Positions 8,194 to 15,527 of a stretch of 40,467 bases of DNA are shown piece by piece; position 1 is the first letter of the stretch, and each line of letters starts with the position of its first letter. Source of the stretch: Chryseobacterium limigenitum (GTDB taxonomy: Bacteria > Bacteroidota > Bacteroidia > Flavobacteriales > Weeksellaceae). The notes beneath the pieces are model-generated. The model had not been told where the DNA came from. It saw only the letters and a list, made by a program, of their open reading frames with translations, and made no database searches. A program made the translations under genes and the position numbers. Location of the stretch: contig NZ_FPKW01000028.1 in NCBI RefSeq assembly GCF_900114875.1, positions 1 to 40,467 of the forward strand, in the 5' to 3' direction.

Positions 8194-8260
8194 TAGCCCC
8201 GATTGTAGAGGAAATCCTTTTTTGAAAAAAAAGATTGCAACGGAAAGCGGGAAAAAGCTA
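8194..8260 (+). ncRNA. Candidate structured RNA element (flavo-1-like)
   Basis: TAGC-CCCG (8194-8201) pairs with CGGG (8248-8251) and GCTA (8257-8260) across a 5-A bulge. ATC (8214-8216) pairs with GAT (8233-8235), and an inner T6 (8218-8223) pairs with the A-run at 8225-8232. Between outer and inner stems are two similar single strands, ATTGTAGAGGAA and ATTGCAACGGAA, forming an almost symmetric internal loop. Paired blocks separated by a repeated motif argue for a structured element rather than chance. It resembles, from memory only, intergenic elements common in Flavobacteriia such as the flavo-1 RNA motif. It lies about 150 bases upstream of the helicase gene. Strand is inferred from motif orientation. 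Confidence 0.45.
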
Positions 8261-8316
8261 CAAAAAAGAAAGGAAGTGGGAAGAGGGAGGATGGAAGTTT
8301 TAAATTATTGAGATAA

Positions 8317-8353
8317 AGATTCTTCACTCCTCTTCGCTACGCTCAAAATGACA
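8317..8353. repeat. Solo right half of a GTCAT-type repeat
   Basis: AGATTCTTCACTCC...CAAAATGACAG has the form of a right arm of the family (AGATT...ATGACA) but no matching left arm is nearby. Confidence 0.55.
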
Positions 8354-8400
8354 GTCGCACAAACTAAGCCCTAAATCCTAATTCCTCCTCACTAAATTAT

Positions 8401-8408
8401 TATCTTTG
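8401..8408 (+). promoter_or_regulatory. -7 element giving a nearly leaderless helicase mRNA
   Basis: TATCTTTG matches TAnnTTTG and ends only 4 bases before the ATG at 8413, so transcription should start at or within a few bases of the start codon. No clear TTG box lies at -33. Confidence 0.6.
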
Positions 8409-8412
8409 CAAA

Positions 8413-9720
8413 ATGGAATTAGAATCAATATATCAAAAACTGCAGATTCAGGATATGAATCAGATGCAGAAATCTACATACAAGACCACTGAAAACAATA
8501 CTGATGTTGTTTTACTTTCTCCTACAGGTTCAGGGAAAACGCTTGCTTTTTTGTTTCCTGTTCTTCGAAATCTGAAAAAAGATGTTTCCGGAATTCAGGC
8601 TTTAATTTTAGTTCCTGCAAGAGAATTGGCATTGCAGATTGAGCAGGTTTTCAAATCTATGGGAACGGATTTTAAAGTTTCTGTTTGCTATGGAGGTCAT
8701 GATAAAAAAATAGAGGTCAATAATTTAATTGAAGCTCCGGCTGTTTTGATCGGAACTCCGGGAAGAGTTACTTATCATTTAAGAAATAACAATTTCGATC
8801 CAAAAACGATCAAGACTTTGGTGTTGGATGAGTTTGATAAAGCGTTGGAATTAGGTTTCCATGAAGATATGGAATTCATTTCCAATTCTCTGAGAGGTCT
8901 TTCTCAAAGGATTTTAACTTCTGCTACTGCGATGGATGAAATTCCGGAGTTCACAGGGTTGAAAAATGAGAAGATCATCGATTTCTTGAAATTAGCCGAT
9001 GCAAAACCGGATATTCAATTGCGAAAAGTAATGACTATTTCTGAGGAAAAATTAGATACTTTGTTTAATTTGATCTGTAAAATCGGAAACAAAAGAACAT
9101 TGATTTTCTGTAACCACCGTGAGGCTGTAGACCGTATTTCTGACCTTTTAGCTGAAAAAGGAATCGACAGAGAAACTTTCCACGGCGGAATGGAACAGGA
9201 CGAAAGAGAACGAGCTTTACTGAAATTCCGAAATGATTCTGCAAGAATTTTAATTACAACCGACTTAGCTTCAAGAGGCTTGGACGTTCCGGAAGTTGAA
9301 TCGATCGTTCATTATCAATTACCTTATAAAGAAGATGCTTTTATTCACAGAAACGGTCGTACCGCGAGAATGAACGCTAAAGGTTTTGCTTACCTGATCA
9401 TGACTGCGGAAGAAAATTTTCCATTTATTAAAAATGATACTCCTGAAGAAAGCGTTGAAGGATTCAATACATTTCCTGAAAAAACACCTTTTCAAACGGT
9501 TTACATCAGTGCCGGAAAAAAAGACAAAGTGAATAAAGTGGATATCGTGGGTTATCTGATTAAAAAAGGACAACTTAGAAAAGAAGATATTGGCTTAATT
9601 GAAGTAAAAGATACGACTTCTTATGTTGCCGTTTCAAGAAATAAAGTTAAAACATTATTGGATACATTGAGCGCTGAAAAACTGAAAGGTAAGAAGGTGA
9701 AGATGGAGGTTGCTTATTAA
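8413..9720 (+). CDS. DEAD-box RNA helicase with DbpA-type RNA-binding tail
   Basis: 435 residues with both RecA-like helicase domains: Walker A SPTGSGKT (36-43), motif Ia PARELALQ, motif Ib GTPGR, Walker B DEFD (139-142) where DEAD is usual, motif III SAT (160-162), motif IV LIFCN, motif V TTDLASRGLDVP and motif VI HRNGRTARM. Residues from about 360 (TVYISAGKKDKVNKVDIVGY onward) match the DbpA C-terminal domain, which in E. coli DbpA binds hairpin 92 of 23S rRNA. A role in 50S ribosome assembly is therefore likely. The N-terminus is short, with a reduced Q-motif. The mRNA appears nearly leaderless, and an inverted repeat lies beyond the stop. Confidence 0.92.
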   Translation: MELESIYQKLQIQDMNQMQKSTYKTTENNTDVVLLSPTGSGKTLAFLFPVLRNLKKDVSGIQALILVPARELALQIEQVFKSMGTDFKVSVCYGGHDKKIEVNNLIEAPAVLIGTPGRVTYHLRNNNFDPKTIKTLVLDEFDKALELGFHEDMEFISNSLRGLSQRILTSATAMDEIPEFTGLKNEKIIDFLKLADAKPDIQLRKVMTISEEKLDTLFNLICKIGNKRTLIFCNHREAVDRISDLLAEKGIDRETFHGGMEQDERERALLKFRNDSARILITTDLASRGLDVPEVESIVHYQLPYKEDAFIHRNGRTARMNAKGFAYLIMTAEENFPFIKNDTPEESVEGFNTFPEKTPFQTVYISAGKKDKVNKVDIVGYLIKKGQLRKEDIGLIEVKDTTSYVAVSRNKVKTLLDTLSAEKLKGKKVKMEVAY

Positions 9721-9745
9721 ATTTGAACCATTAATGAACAAAAAA

Positions 9746-9843
9746 TTGTCATTGCGAACCGAAGGTGAAGCAATCTCAAAAATACAAATAAGTTTTGTAA
9801 ATTTAGTTGAGATTGCTTCGTCGTTTCACTCCTCGCAATGATA
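9746..9843. repeat. Imperfect GTCATTGCGA inverted repeat between convergent genes
   Basis: Left arm 9746-9779 (TTGTCATTGCGA...GAAGCAATCTCAA) and right arm 9807-9843 match at both ends but differ in the middle. It fills the gap between the helicase and the SMP-30 gene and may serve both as a terminator. Same family as 7934-8102. Confidence 0.7.
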
Positions 9844-9859
9844 TTTTTGTGAATAAATA

Positions 9860-10753
9860 TTATCTCACTCCCTTTACCTTTGTCGGTAAAGTATACACAG
9901 ATTTTGAAGCTGTGATGAATAAAATCTCGTTATTCTTTCCTCCGAAAGTAACGTTGGAAGTCCATTCTTCATCAATTGGAATTTGATACATCTTTCTTCC
10001 GTCGCGATTAAAAATGGTTACTCCTTTTCCTGTTAAATAAAGATTCCCGTGCTTGTCGAGCGTCATTCCGTCTGAACCCATTTCGCAGAATAATCTTTTC
10101 TCAGATAATTTTCCTTCGCCTAAAATATCATAAACGTAGGTTTTTCCGGCATCAATATCTGAAACATAAAGTTTCTTATATTTTTCACTTCCGACAATTC
10201 CGTTGGGTTGAGTGAAAGTTTCAAGTTTCGTTATTTTTCCATCTTTATTTCTGTAATACAAACTTTTATGCGGAATTTCCTGTTTGAAATTCACCCAATA
10301 ATCCCTTTTATACAAAGGATCGGTGAAGTACATTCCGCCAAATTCGTCGTTCCAGACATCGTTAGGCCCATTCAGCCTTTTTCCTTCAAAACCTTTTGAT
10401 AAAACCTGTATTTTTTTATCTTTTGATATCTTCCAGATTTCGCCATTGTCATCCGAACAAGTGATCAGATTATCATCTTTATCAAAATGTGTTCCGTTGG
10501 CTCTCCCCGATTTATCCAAGAAAACAATTACCTGGTTGGTCTTCCAGTCCCAATAATAGATCTTATCATTGGGTTGGTCTGTAAAATATACATTCCCCTC
10601 TCTATCCGAAGACGGGCCTTCCGTAAAACTGAATTTATCAGAAACCCTTTCCGGCTTTACACCATCATAAAACATATTACTATAATTTACTGATTTACAA
10701 TTTACTAATGCGAAAACCAAACCAATCAGGCTGATTCTAAAGATATTTTTCAT
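9860..10753 (-). CDS. SMP-30/gluconolactonase-like lipoprotein
   Basis: 297 residues with a lipoprotein signal peptide (MKNIFRISLIGLVFALVNC, lipobox LVNC with cysteine 19), so anchored in a membrane facing the periplasm. The rest is a six-bladed beta-propeller of the SMP-30/gluconolactonase/LRE family: FTEGPSSDREGNVYFTDQ supplies the metal-binding glutamate, LNGPNDVWNDEFGGMYFTDP the asparagine, and GSDGMTLDKHGNLYLTG the aspartate. Family members hydrolyse sugar lactones using a divalent metal; the real substrate here is unknown. It is convergent with the helicase gene, and no sugar-catabolism partner is next to it. Confidence 0.87.
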   Translation of the reverse strand: MKNIFRISLIGLVFALVNCKSVNYSNMFYDGVKPERVSDKFSFTEGPSSDREGNVYFTDQPNDKIYYWDWKTNQVIVFLDKSGRANGTHFDKDDNLITCSDDNGEIWKISKDKKIQVLSKGFEGKRLNGPNDVWNDEFGGMYFTDPLYKRDYWVNFKQEIPHKSLYYRNKDGKITKLETFTQPNGIVGSEKYKKLYVSDIDAGKTYVYDILGEGKLSEKRLFCEMGSDGMTLDKHGNLYLTGKGVTIFNRDGRKMYQIPIDEEWTSNVTFGGKNNEILFITASKSVYTLPTKVKGVR

Positions 10754-11011
10754 TCTCCATTTTTTAACGGTTACAATTTACGATATCAGGAATAAGATTC
10801 AAAGTTTATTTTATCACTTTGAGATATTAAAATATAAAATTAAAATGTCCCAATTATCCTATTTTGTAAGTAGATGGTATTAGTAATTAATTGGTTTAAT
10901 CCAGAGCTTTGCAGTAATCTAATCAAAAGATTTTTTCTTCGTTATCTGATACGTAAAATGAGAAATAAATCAAGTTTGATATGACGTTTCAAATTAAAAA
11001 CAATCTAAGCG

Positions 11012-12454
11012 ATGAGCATACAATCCGGCGATATTAAAACTTCAGATACTGAAAATGAAGCTTTTAGAAATTCGGTAGGCACGATGGATGAAACCGGAAG
11101 CCGAAAATGGGTTTTCCCACGAAAGCCAAAAGGAAAATACACGAACTATAGGAATTATGTAAGTTACTTCCTACTAGCTCTATTCTTTGGATTACCTTTT
11201 GTAAAGATCAACAATAATCCTTTTTTATTGATCAATGTTATCGACAGGCGGTTTTTCATATTTGGGCAGCCGTTCTATCTTCAGGATTTCTTTATTCTGG
11301 CTTTAGGAGCCGTTACTTCAGTCATTTTTGTCATGTTATTTACCGTAGTTTTCGGTAGAATATTCTGTGGCTGGCTTTGTCCACAAACCATTTTTATGGA
11401 AGGTGTTTTCAGAAAAATCGACTATTGGATCGAGGGCGACAGAAACAAACAGATGAAGCTCGACAGACAGGAATGGGACGCTGAAAAGATCAGAAAAAGA
11501 GTAACAAAATGGTCAATTTTCATTTTGATCTCTGTGATTATTTCACATTTCATGTTCATGTATATCGTTGGTTATGAAGAAGTCTTTAAGATCATGACAG
11601 AAGGTCCTGCTGACCATTCTTTGAAATTCATAGGAATGATTGGCTTTGCAATGACTTTTTATTTTGTTTTTGCATGGCTTAGGGAGCAGGTCTGCACCTT
11701 GGTTTGTCCATACGGAAGACTTCAGGGCGTATTGATTGACAAACAGACCGTGAACGTTTATTACGATTTCAAAAGAGGTGAAAACCGTTCAAAATGGAGA
11801 AACGGAGAAGATAGAAAAGCTACAGACAAAGGAGATTGTATTGATTGTCAGCAATGTGTAGTTGTCTGCCCAACAGGAATTGACATCAGAAACGGACAGC
11901 AATTAGAATGCATCAATTGTACAGCCTGTATCGATGCCTGTGATGAAATCATGGAGAAAGTAGGTCTCCCAAAAGGATTGGTGCGATATGCAACAGAAGC
12001 TGAGATTGAAAATCAGGAGAAGTTTAAATTTACTTCAAGAATGAAAGCTACGACTTTATTTCTTGCTATATTGATCGGCTTCCTTGGATTTTTGATGTAC
12101 GATCGAGGTTCTATGGAAGCTAAATTCATCAAACCGGCAGGATCAACTTTTTTCATTAAAAACGGAAAAATAACGAATACATTTATCTACACTCTTCTCA
12201 ATAAAACGAACGAAAAAAAGACGTTAACCATAAAAGTAATGAATCCTAAAAATGCAGAAATAACATTCTTTGGTTCAGAAAAAATCATTTTAAAAGGTGA
12301 TGAAATTTTAAAAGGAAATATCAACATCACTTTCCCTGAAGAGGATATTAAATTTTCAAAACAAAACATGACGATCGGCGTCTTCGATGAGAGCGGAAAA
12401 ATGCTCGATTCTTTTGATACTAATTTTGAAGGACCCTTTAAGTTATTGTTATAA
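11012..12454 (+). CDS. ccoG: Cytochrome c oxidase accessory protein CcoG (FixG-like)
   Basis: 480 residues with several membrane helices around cluster-binding segments: GRIFCGWLCPQTIFMEGVF and EQVCTLVCPYGRLQGV, then a classic double 4Fe-4S ferredoxin motif (CIDCQQCVVVCPTGIDIR and CINCTACIDACDE), a further helix and a periplasmic Ig-like C-terminal domain. CcoG helps assemble the copper centre of cbb3-type cytochrome c oxidase, probably by reducing copper. In Bacteroidota it usually sits directly after ccoNOP; here no ccoN, ccoP or ccoS is next to it. The gene begins about 260 bases after a divergent gene, so it has its own promoter. Confidence 0.95.
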   Translation: MSIQSGDIKTSDTENEAFRNSVGTMDETGSRKWVFPRKPKGKYTNYRNYVSYFLLALFFGLPFVKINNNPFLLINVIDRRFFIFGQPFYLQDFFILALGAVTSVIFVMLFTVVFGRIFCGWLCPQTIFMEGVFRKIDYWIEGDRNKQMKLDRQEWDAEKIRKRVTKWSIFILISVIISHFMFMYIVGYEEVFKIMTEGPADHSLKFIGMIGFAMTFYFVFAWLREQVCTLVCPYGRLQGVLIDKQTVNVYYDFKRGENRSKWRNGEDRKATDKGDCIDCQQCVVVCPTGIDIRNGQQLECINCTACIDACDEIMEKVGLPKGLVRYATEAEIENQEKFKFTSRMKATTLFLAILIGFLGFLMYDRGSMEAKFIKPAGSTFFIKNGKITNTFIYTLLNKTNEKKTLTIKVMNPKNAEITFFGSEKIILKGDEILKGNINITFPEEDIKFSKQNMTIGVFDESGKMLDSFDTNFEGPFKLLL

Positions 12455-12540
12455 ATAAGTTGGAGAGTTTTAGCGTTTGAGAGTTTATGAGTATAGATTA
12501 AACTAGGAACTAGGAACTAAAAACCAACAACCAGAAACTA

Positions 12541-13422
12541 TTAAGCCTTATATTTCTTTATAAATTGCGTGGGAGTCATTCCGGAGCCTTTTCGGAAGAC
12601 TCTCACAAAATAAGAATACTCTTCATAGCCGAGACGAAAAGCGATTTCTACTAAACTTTCATCAAGATACATCAACATTCTTTTTGCTTCCAAAATTACC
12701 CTCTCGGTAATCACTTGTGTTGCTGTTTTCTGAACAACAGTTTGTGTAATTCTGTTTAAATGTTTTGGTGAAATTTCCATCACAGAAGCATAATAGGCAA
12801 TTGATTTTTGACCTGTAAAATATTGTTCAACCAAATTCTCGAAATCCTGATAATGTTTAAAGTAAGAAATACTTGTCGGTGAACTTATTTCATCAAAATT
12901 TTTAGAGAACTGCCTTGTTGTATTGATATAAATCTGAGACATAAGAGAAAGAATCAAATCATCTTTCATCATATTCTGAGTATGATACTCTTCCTCTATT
13001 TCCTGAAATAAATTAATTATTTTTAATGCATCTTCAGATTCAAACTGAAACTTTCTCGGAAAAGTTGATGAACTGAAAAAAGGAAAACTCCTCAATTTCC
13101 TGTTCACATAATGCATATCGTAATATTCCTGCGAACAGAAGAAAATATAACCATCCGTATCTTCCGAAAGTTCCCAACTGTGAACCTGCCCGGGAGACAA
13201 AAAGAAAATACTTCCCGCAGAAACTTCATATTTCTGGAAATCTATCTCGTGAATTCCTTTTCCTTTCGTAAAAAGTACGGTAACATAAAAATCGTGACGA
13301 TGCGGTTTCTCAATATGTTTATGACTGGAAACCAAATGATCTTTCATCGTATTAAAATAAAAATCAGAAACATTTTTCCCAGACTGAAAAAGATCGATAT
13401 GTAAGACTGAGATAGAATTCAT
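12541..13422 (-). CDS. AraC-family transcriptional regulator
   Basis: 293 residues. The N-terminal half is a cupin-like sensor domain (HRHDFYVTVLFTKGKGIHEI, then SAGSIFFLSPGQVHSWELS), and the C-terminal 100 residues carry two helix-turn-helix motifs: SPKHLNRITQTVV... and the family signature EIAFRLGYEEYSYFVRVFRK followed by GMTPTQFIKKY. It should bind DNA and respond to a small molecule held in the cupin. No obvious target gene is adjacent; ccoG lies tail to tail with it. A promoter box lies 17 bases upstream. Confidence 0.93.
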   Translation of the reverse strand: MNSISVLHIDLFQSGKNVSDFYFNTMKDHLVSSHKHIEKPHRHDFYVTVLFTKGKGIHEIDFQKYEVSAGSIFFLSPGQVHSWELSEDTDGYIFFCSQEYYDMHYVNRKLRSFPFFSSSTFPRKFQFESEDALKIINLFQEIEEEYHTQNMMKDDLILSLMSQIYINTTRQFSKNFDEISSPTSISYFKHYQDFENLVEQYFTGQKSIAYYASVMEISPKHLNRITQTVVQKTATQVITERVILEAKRMLMYLDESLVEIAFRLGYEEYSYFVRVFRKGSGMTPTQFIKKYKA

Positions 13423-13439
13423 CCTAATTTATTTTACCT

Positions 13440-13447
13440 CAAAAATA
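13440..13447 (-). promoter_or_regulatory. -7 element of the AraC gene
   Basis: Minus strand TATTTTTG fits TAnnTTTG and lies 17 bases before the ATG, the same spacing as at the large secreted-protein genes at 22.4, 26.1 and 28.6 kb. Confidence 0.55.
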
Positions 13448-13522
13448 AAGAAAAATTTTACAGTTCCTAAATGACTTTACACATGATTTATACTACAAAA
13501 ACAAACATTTCGTGTTATGGAT

Positions 13523-13554
13523 TTGTTACAAGCTTTAAAAAATATTTATCTTTG
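13523..13554 (+). promoter_or_regulatory. Promoter of the MerR-type regulator
   Basis: TTG (13523-13525), 21 bases, TATCTTTG (13547-13554), then 18 bases to the ATG at 13573. It places the start codon downstream of the longer open frame that begins at 13471. Confidence 0.72.
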
Positions 13555-13572
13555 AGTTTTAGGATTTGTAAA

Positions 13573-13914
13573 ATGAAGATAAATTTATCAGATAAACTGT
13601 ATTATTCTATTGGAGAAGTAGCCAAAGCCTTTGATGTAAACACTTCATTAATACGTTATTGGGAGCAGGAATTCCCTATCATTAAACCTAAAAAAAATAA
13701 AAAAGGGAACCGATATTTCACTCCTGAAGACATTAAAAATCTACAGATCATTTACCATTTGGTAAAAGAAAAAGGCTACACGCTGGACGGAGCCCGAATT
13801 GCTTTGACAACCAATTCTAAAATCTCTGAAACTGTTACCATTATCGACCGATTAGAATTTGTAAAAGCGGAATTATTGAAGCTTAAAGAATCTTTGGCGG
13901 ATAATCCGGAATAG
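13573..13914 (+). CDS. MerR-family transcriptional regulator
   Basis: 113 residues from ATG 13573 (MKINLSDKLYYSIGEVAKAF). The frame is open upstream to 13471, but a good promoter at 13523-13554 lies inside that extension, so the shorter protein is chosen. YSIGEVAKAFDVNTSLIRYWEQEFP is a MerR winged-helix DNA-binding start, and PKKNKKGNRYFTPEDI is the wing. A helix (LIYHLVKEKGYTLDGARIAL region) and a short coiled coil follow. No ligand-binding domain or metal-binding cysteines are present, so the signal is unknown. Small MerR proteins of this form are widespread in Bacteroidota. Confidence 0.9.
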   Translation: MKINLSDKLYYSIGEVAKAFDVNTSLIRYWEQEFPIIKPKKNKKGNRYFTPEDIKNLQIIYHLVKEKGYTLDGARIALTTNSKISETVTIIDRLEFVKAELLKLKESLADNPE

Positions 13915-14051
13915 CTTTCTTTAAAATATTTTCAAAAATTATCTTTCAGATTTAAATTGACAATCTTACTCATCAAATTATATTACAAAAAATAGTATTT
14001 TTAGTTTAGTCATTGCCTCGTACTTAAATTTCTTATTAAGTTTACAGCAAG

Positions 14052-15350
14052 ATGAAAAAAAACTATTACCAAAGACTGGCATTCATGGGAATGCTGTTGA
14101 TTATTCTGTTCACATTTCAAAAATATACGAGCAAGGAAAAAGAAGATTTTTCTGATGTAAAATTTGTTACTGAAAGTGCAGTTCCTTTAAATTTATTCGA
14201 ATTTGAACCGAATGACCTTGACGAAAAACAGTGGCAAAATCTGGGCTTTACTGAAAAACAGATTACAACCATTTTAAACTATAAAAAGATTATTGGAGGA
14301 AGATTTGCATCAAAAGAGCAATTCAAAAAATGCTATGCAGTTTCACCGGAAAAGTTTGCAGAGTTGAAATCCTATATTTTACTTCCAGAAACGAATAAAG
14401 AAGCTAAATCTGCTCATTTTAAAAGCTTTGAGAAGAAAAGCATCAGTATTTCAGGGAAATTCAATCCGGATCATTATTCAGTGAATGATTGGACGAAAAT
14501 GGGTTTCAGTGAGAGACAGGCAGAAGCTATTTTAAAATATAAAAGTTATTTGGGCGGAAGTTTTGTCAGCAAGGAAAAGTTTAAAGAATGTTTTATCATT
14601 AATGATGAAAATTATGAAAAACTTGAACCTTATTTGATCCTACCTGCAAAAACTCCTGAAAATTTTAAAAATTTTGCTAAAAACTTTACTACCGGAAAAA
14701 CTAAAATTCACTATCATTCTTTTGATCCCAATACTATGAATATTGATGGCTGGAAAGCTTTTGGATTTTCTGAAAAACAAGCCAATACAATTGTCAATTA
14801 TCGTGACCGAAACCTGAAAGGCAGTTTTAAAAATTTAGAAGATATTCAAAAATGTTTTGTGATTTCCGCTGAAAAGTTTGAAGAATTAAGACCTTATATT
14901 AAGCTTAATCCATCAAATTTAGCAAAGGCTGACGAAAAGAAACTGGAAATCAAACAGGAAAAAACAGATTTTTCAAAAGTAGATCTCAATTCAATTACTT
15001 TTAAACAGCTTTTAGAGTTCGGAATGGATGAAAGAGCTGCGGGTTCAATAATAGGTTTTAGAAAAAAGCTAGGTGGTTTTGTGAATAAAGACCAAATTCT
15101 GACAACTTATAATATTGATAAAGATTTAACTCAAAAACTGCTTGCAATTGCTCCGTTAAATTCTTCAAATGTGGTAAAATATACATTAATTGATGCGCCC
15201 GAAGAATGGCTGAAAAATCATCCTTATTTTAAATATTCTGCGGATAAAATTATTTTCTATCGAATAAGCGAACATGATGAAAAGAAAATCTGGAAATTAT
15301 TGAAAGTAAAACCTGAGTACGAGGCGAGAATGAGGCTGTATTTGAAATAG
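14052..15350 (+). CDS. Membrane-anchored protein with four helix-hairpin-helix (ComEA-like) repeats
   Basis: 432 residues. An N-terminal hydrophobic segment (LAFMGMLLIILFTF) anchors it in the inner membrane. Four repeats of about 65-90 residues follow, each with a helix-hairpin-helix core: FGFTEKQ-type helix, ILNYKKIIGGRF turn, then KEQFKKCYAVSPEKF. The fourth begins KVDLNSITFKQLLEFG, closest to the DLNxA start of ComEA-type domains; the first three instead begin FEPND, FNPDH and FDPNT. ComEA-like proteins bind incoming DNA, but longer multi-repeat forms in Flavobacteriia have no proven role. Three of the repeats contain a cysteine at the same place (KKCYAV, KECFII, QKCFVI). No competence genes are next to it. 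Confidence 0.82.
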   Translation: MKKNYYQRLAFMGMLLIILFTFQKYTSKEKEDFSDVKFVTESAVPLNLFEFEPNDLDEKQWQNLGFTEKQITTILNYKKIIGGRFASKEQFKKCYAVSPEKFAELKSYILLPETNKEAKSAHFKSFEKKSISISGKFNPDHYSVNDWTKMGFSERQAEAILKYKSYLGGSFVSKEKFKECFIINDENYEKLEPYLILPAKTPENFKNFAKNFTTGKTKIHYHSFDPNTMNIDGWKAFGFSEKQANTIVNYRDRNLKGSFKNLEDIQKCFVISAEKFEELRPYIKLNPSNLAKADEKKLEIKQEKTDFSKVDLNSITFKQLLEFGMDERAAGSIIGFRKKLGGFVNKDQILTTYNIDKDLTQKLLAIAPLNSSNVVKYTLIDAPEEWLKNHPYFKYSADKIIFYRISEHDEKKIWKLLKVKPEYEARMRLYLK

Positions 15351-15374
15351 TGATATTTTGAATTTTTTATCCTT

Positions 15375-15471
15375 AATGCTTCGACTCCGCTCAGCATGAC
15401 ATTTCTAATACTAACAGTTTTATCTTAACAGTAAACTTTTAGCGATGTCATGCTGAGCCAAGTCGAAGCAT
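15375..15471. repeat. Inverted repeat of reversed topology between convergent genes
   Basis: Left arm 15375-15402 (GCTTCGACTCCGCTCAGCAT inside it) and right arm 15444-15471 match with 2-3 mismatches over 28 bases. Unlike other copies, GTCAT faces the centre and the GAAGCAT side faces outward. It separates the HhH gene from rluF. Confidence 0.8.
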
Positions 15472-15491
15472 CTGTATATTTATTGTAAACC

Positions 15492-15527
15492 AAAAAAATT
15501 CTAGCTATTCTACCGTTTTGCTAGAAT
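15492..15527 (-). terminator. rluF terminator overlapping its stop codon
   Basis: Stem GATTCTAGC / GCTAGAATT (arms 15520-15527 and 15498-15505) with a 14-base loop, followed on the minus strand by about seven Ts at 15492-15498. The 5' arm lies inside the last codons of rluF and the TAG stop (15505-15507) falls at the edge of the 3' arm. Confidence 0.75.

Noticed and set aside
10971..10997. TTGA...TCAA pair upstream of ccoG as an FNR-type site
   Set aside because: The half-sites are nine bases apart rather than six, and one half is imperfect.
13471..13572. N-terminal extension of the MerR-type regulator
   Set aside because: A good promoter lies within it, and the conserved domain begins after ATG 13573.
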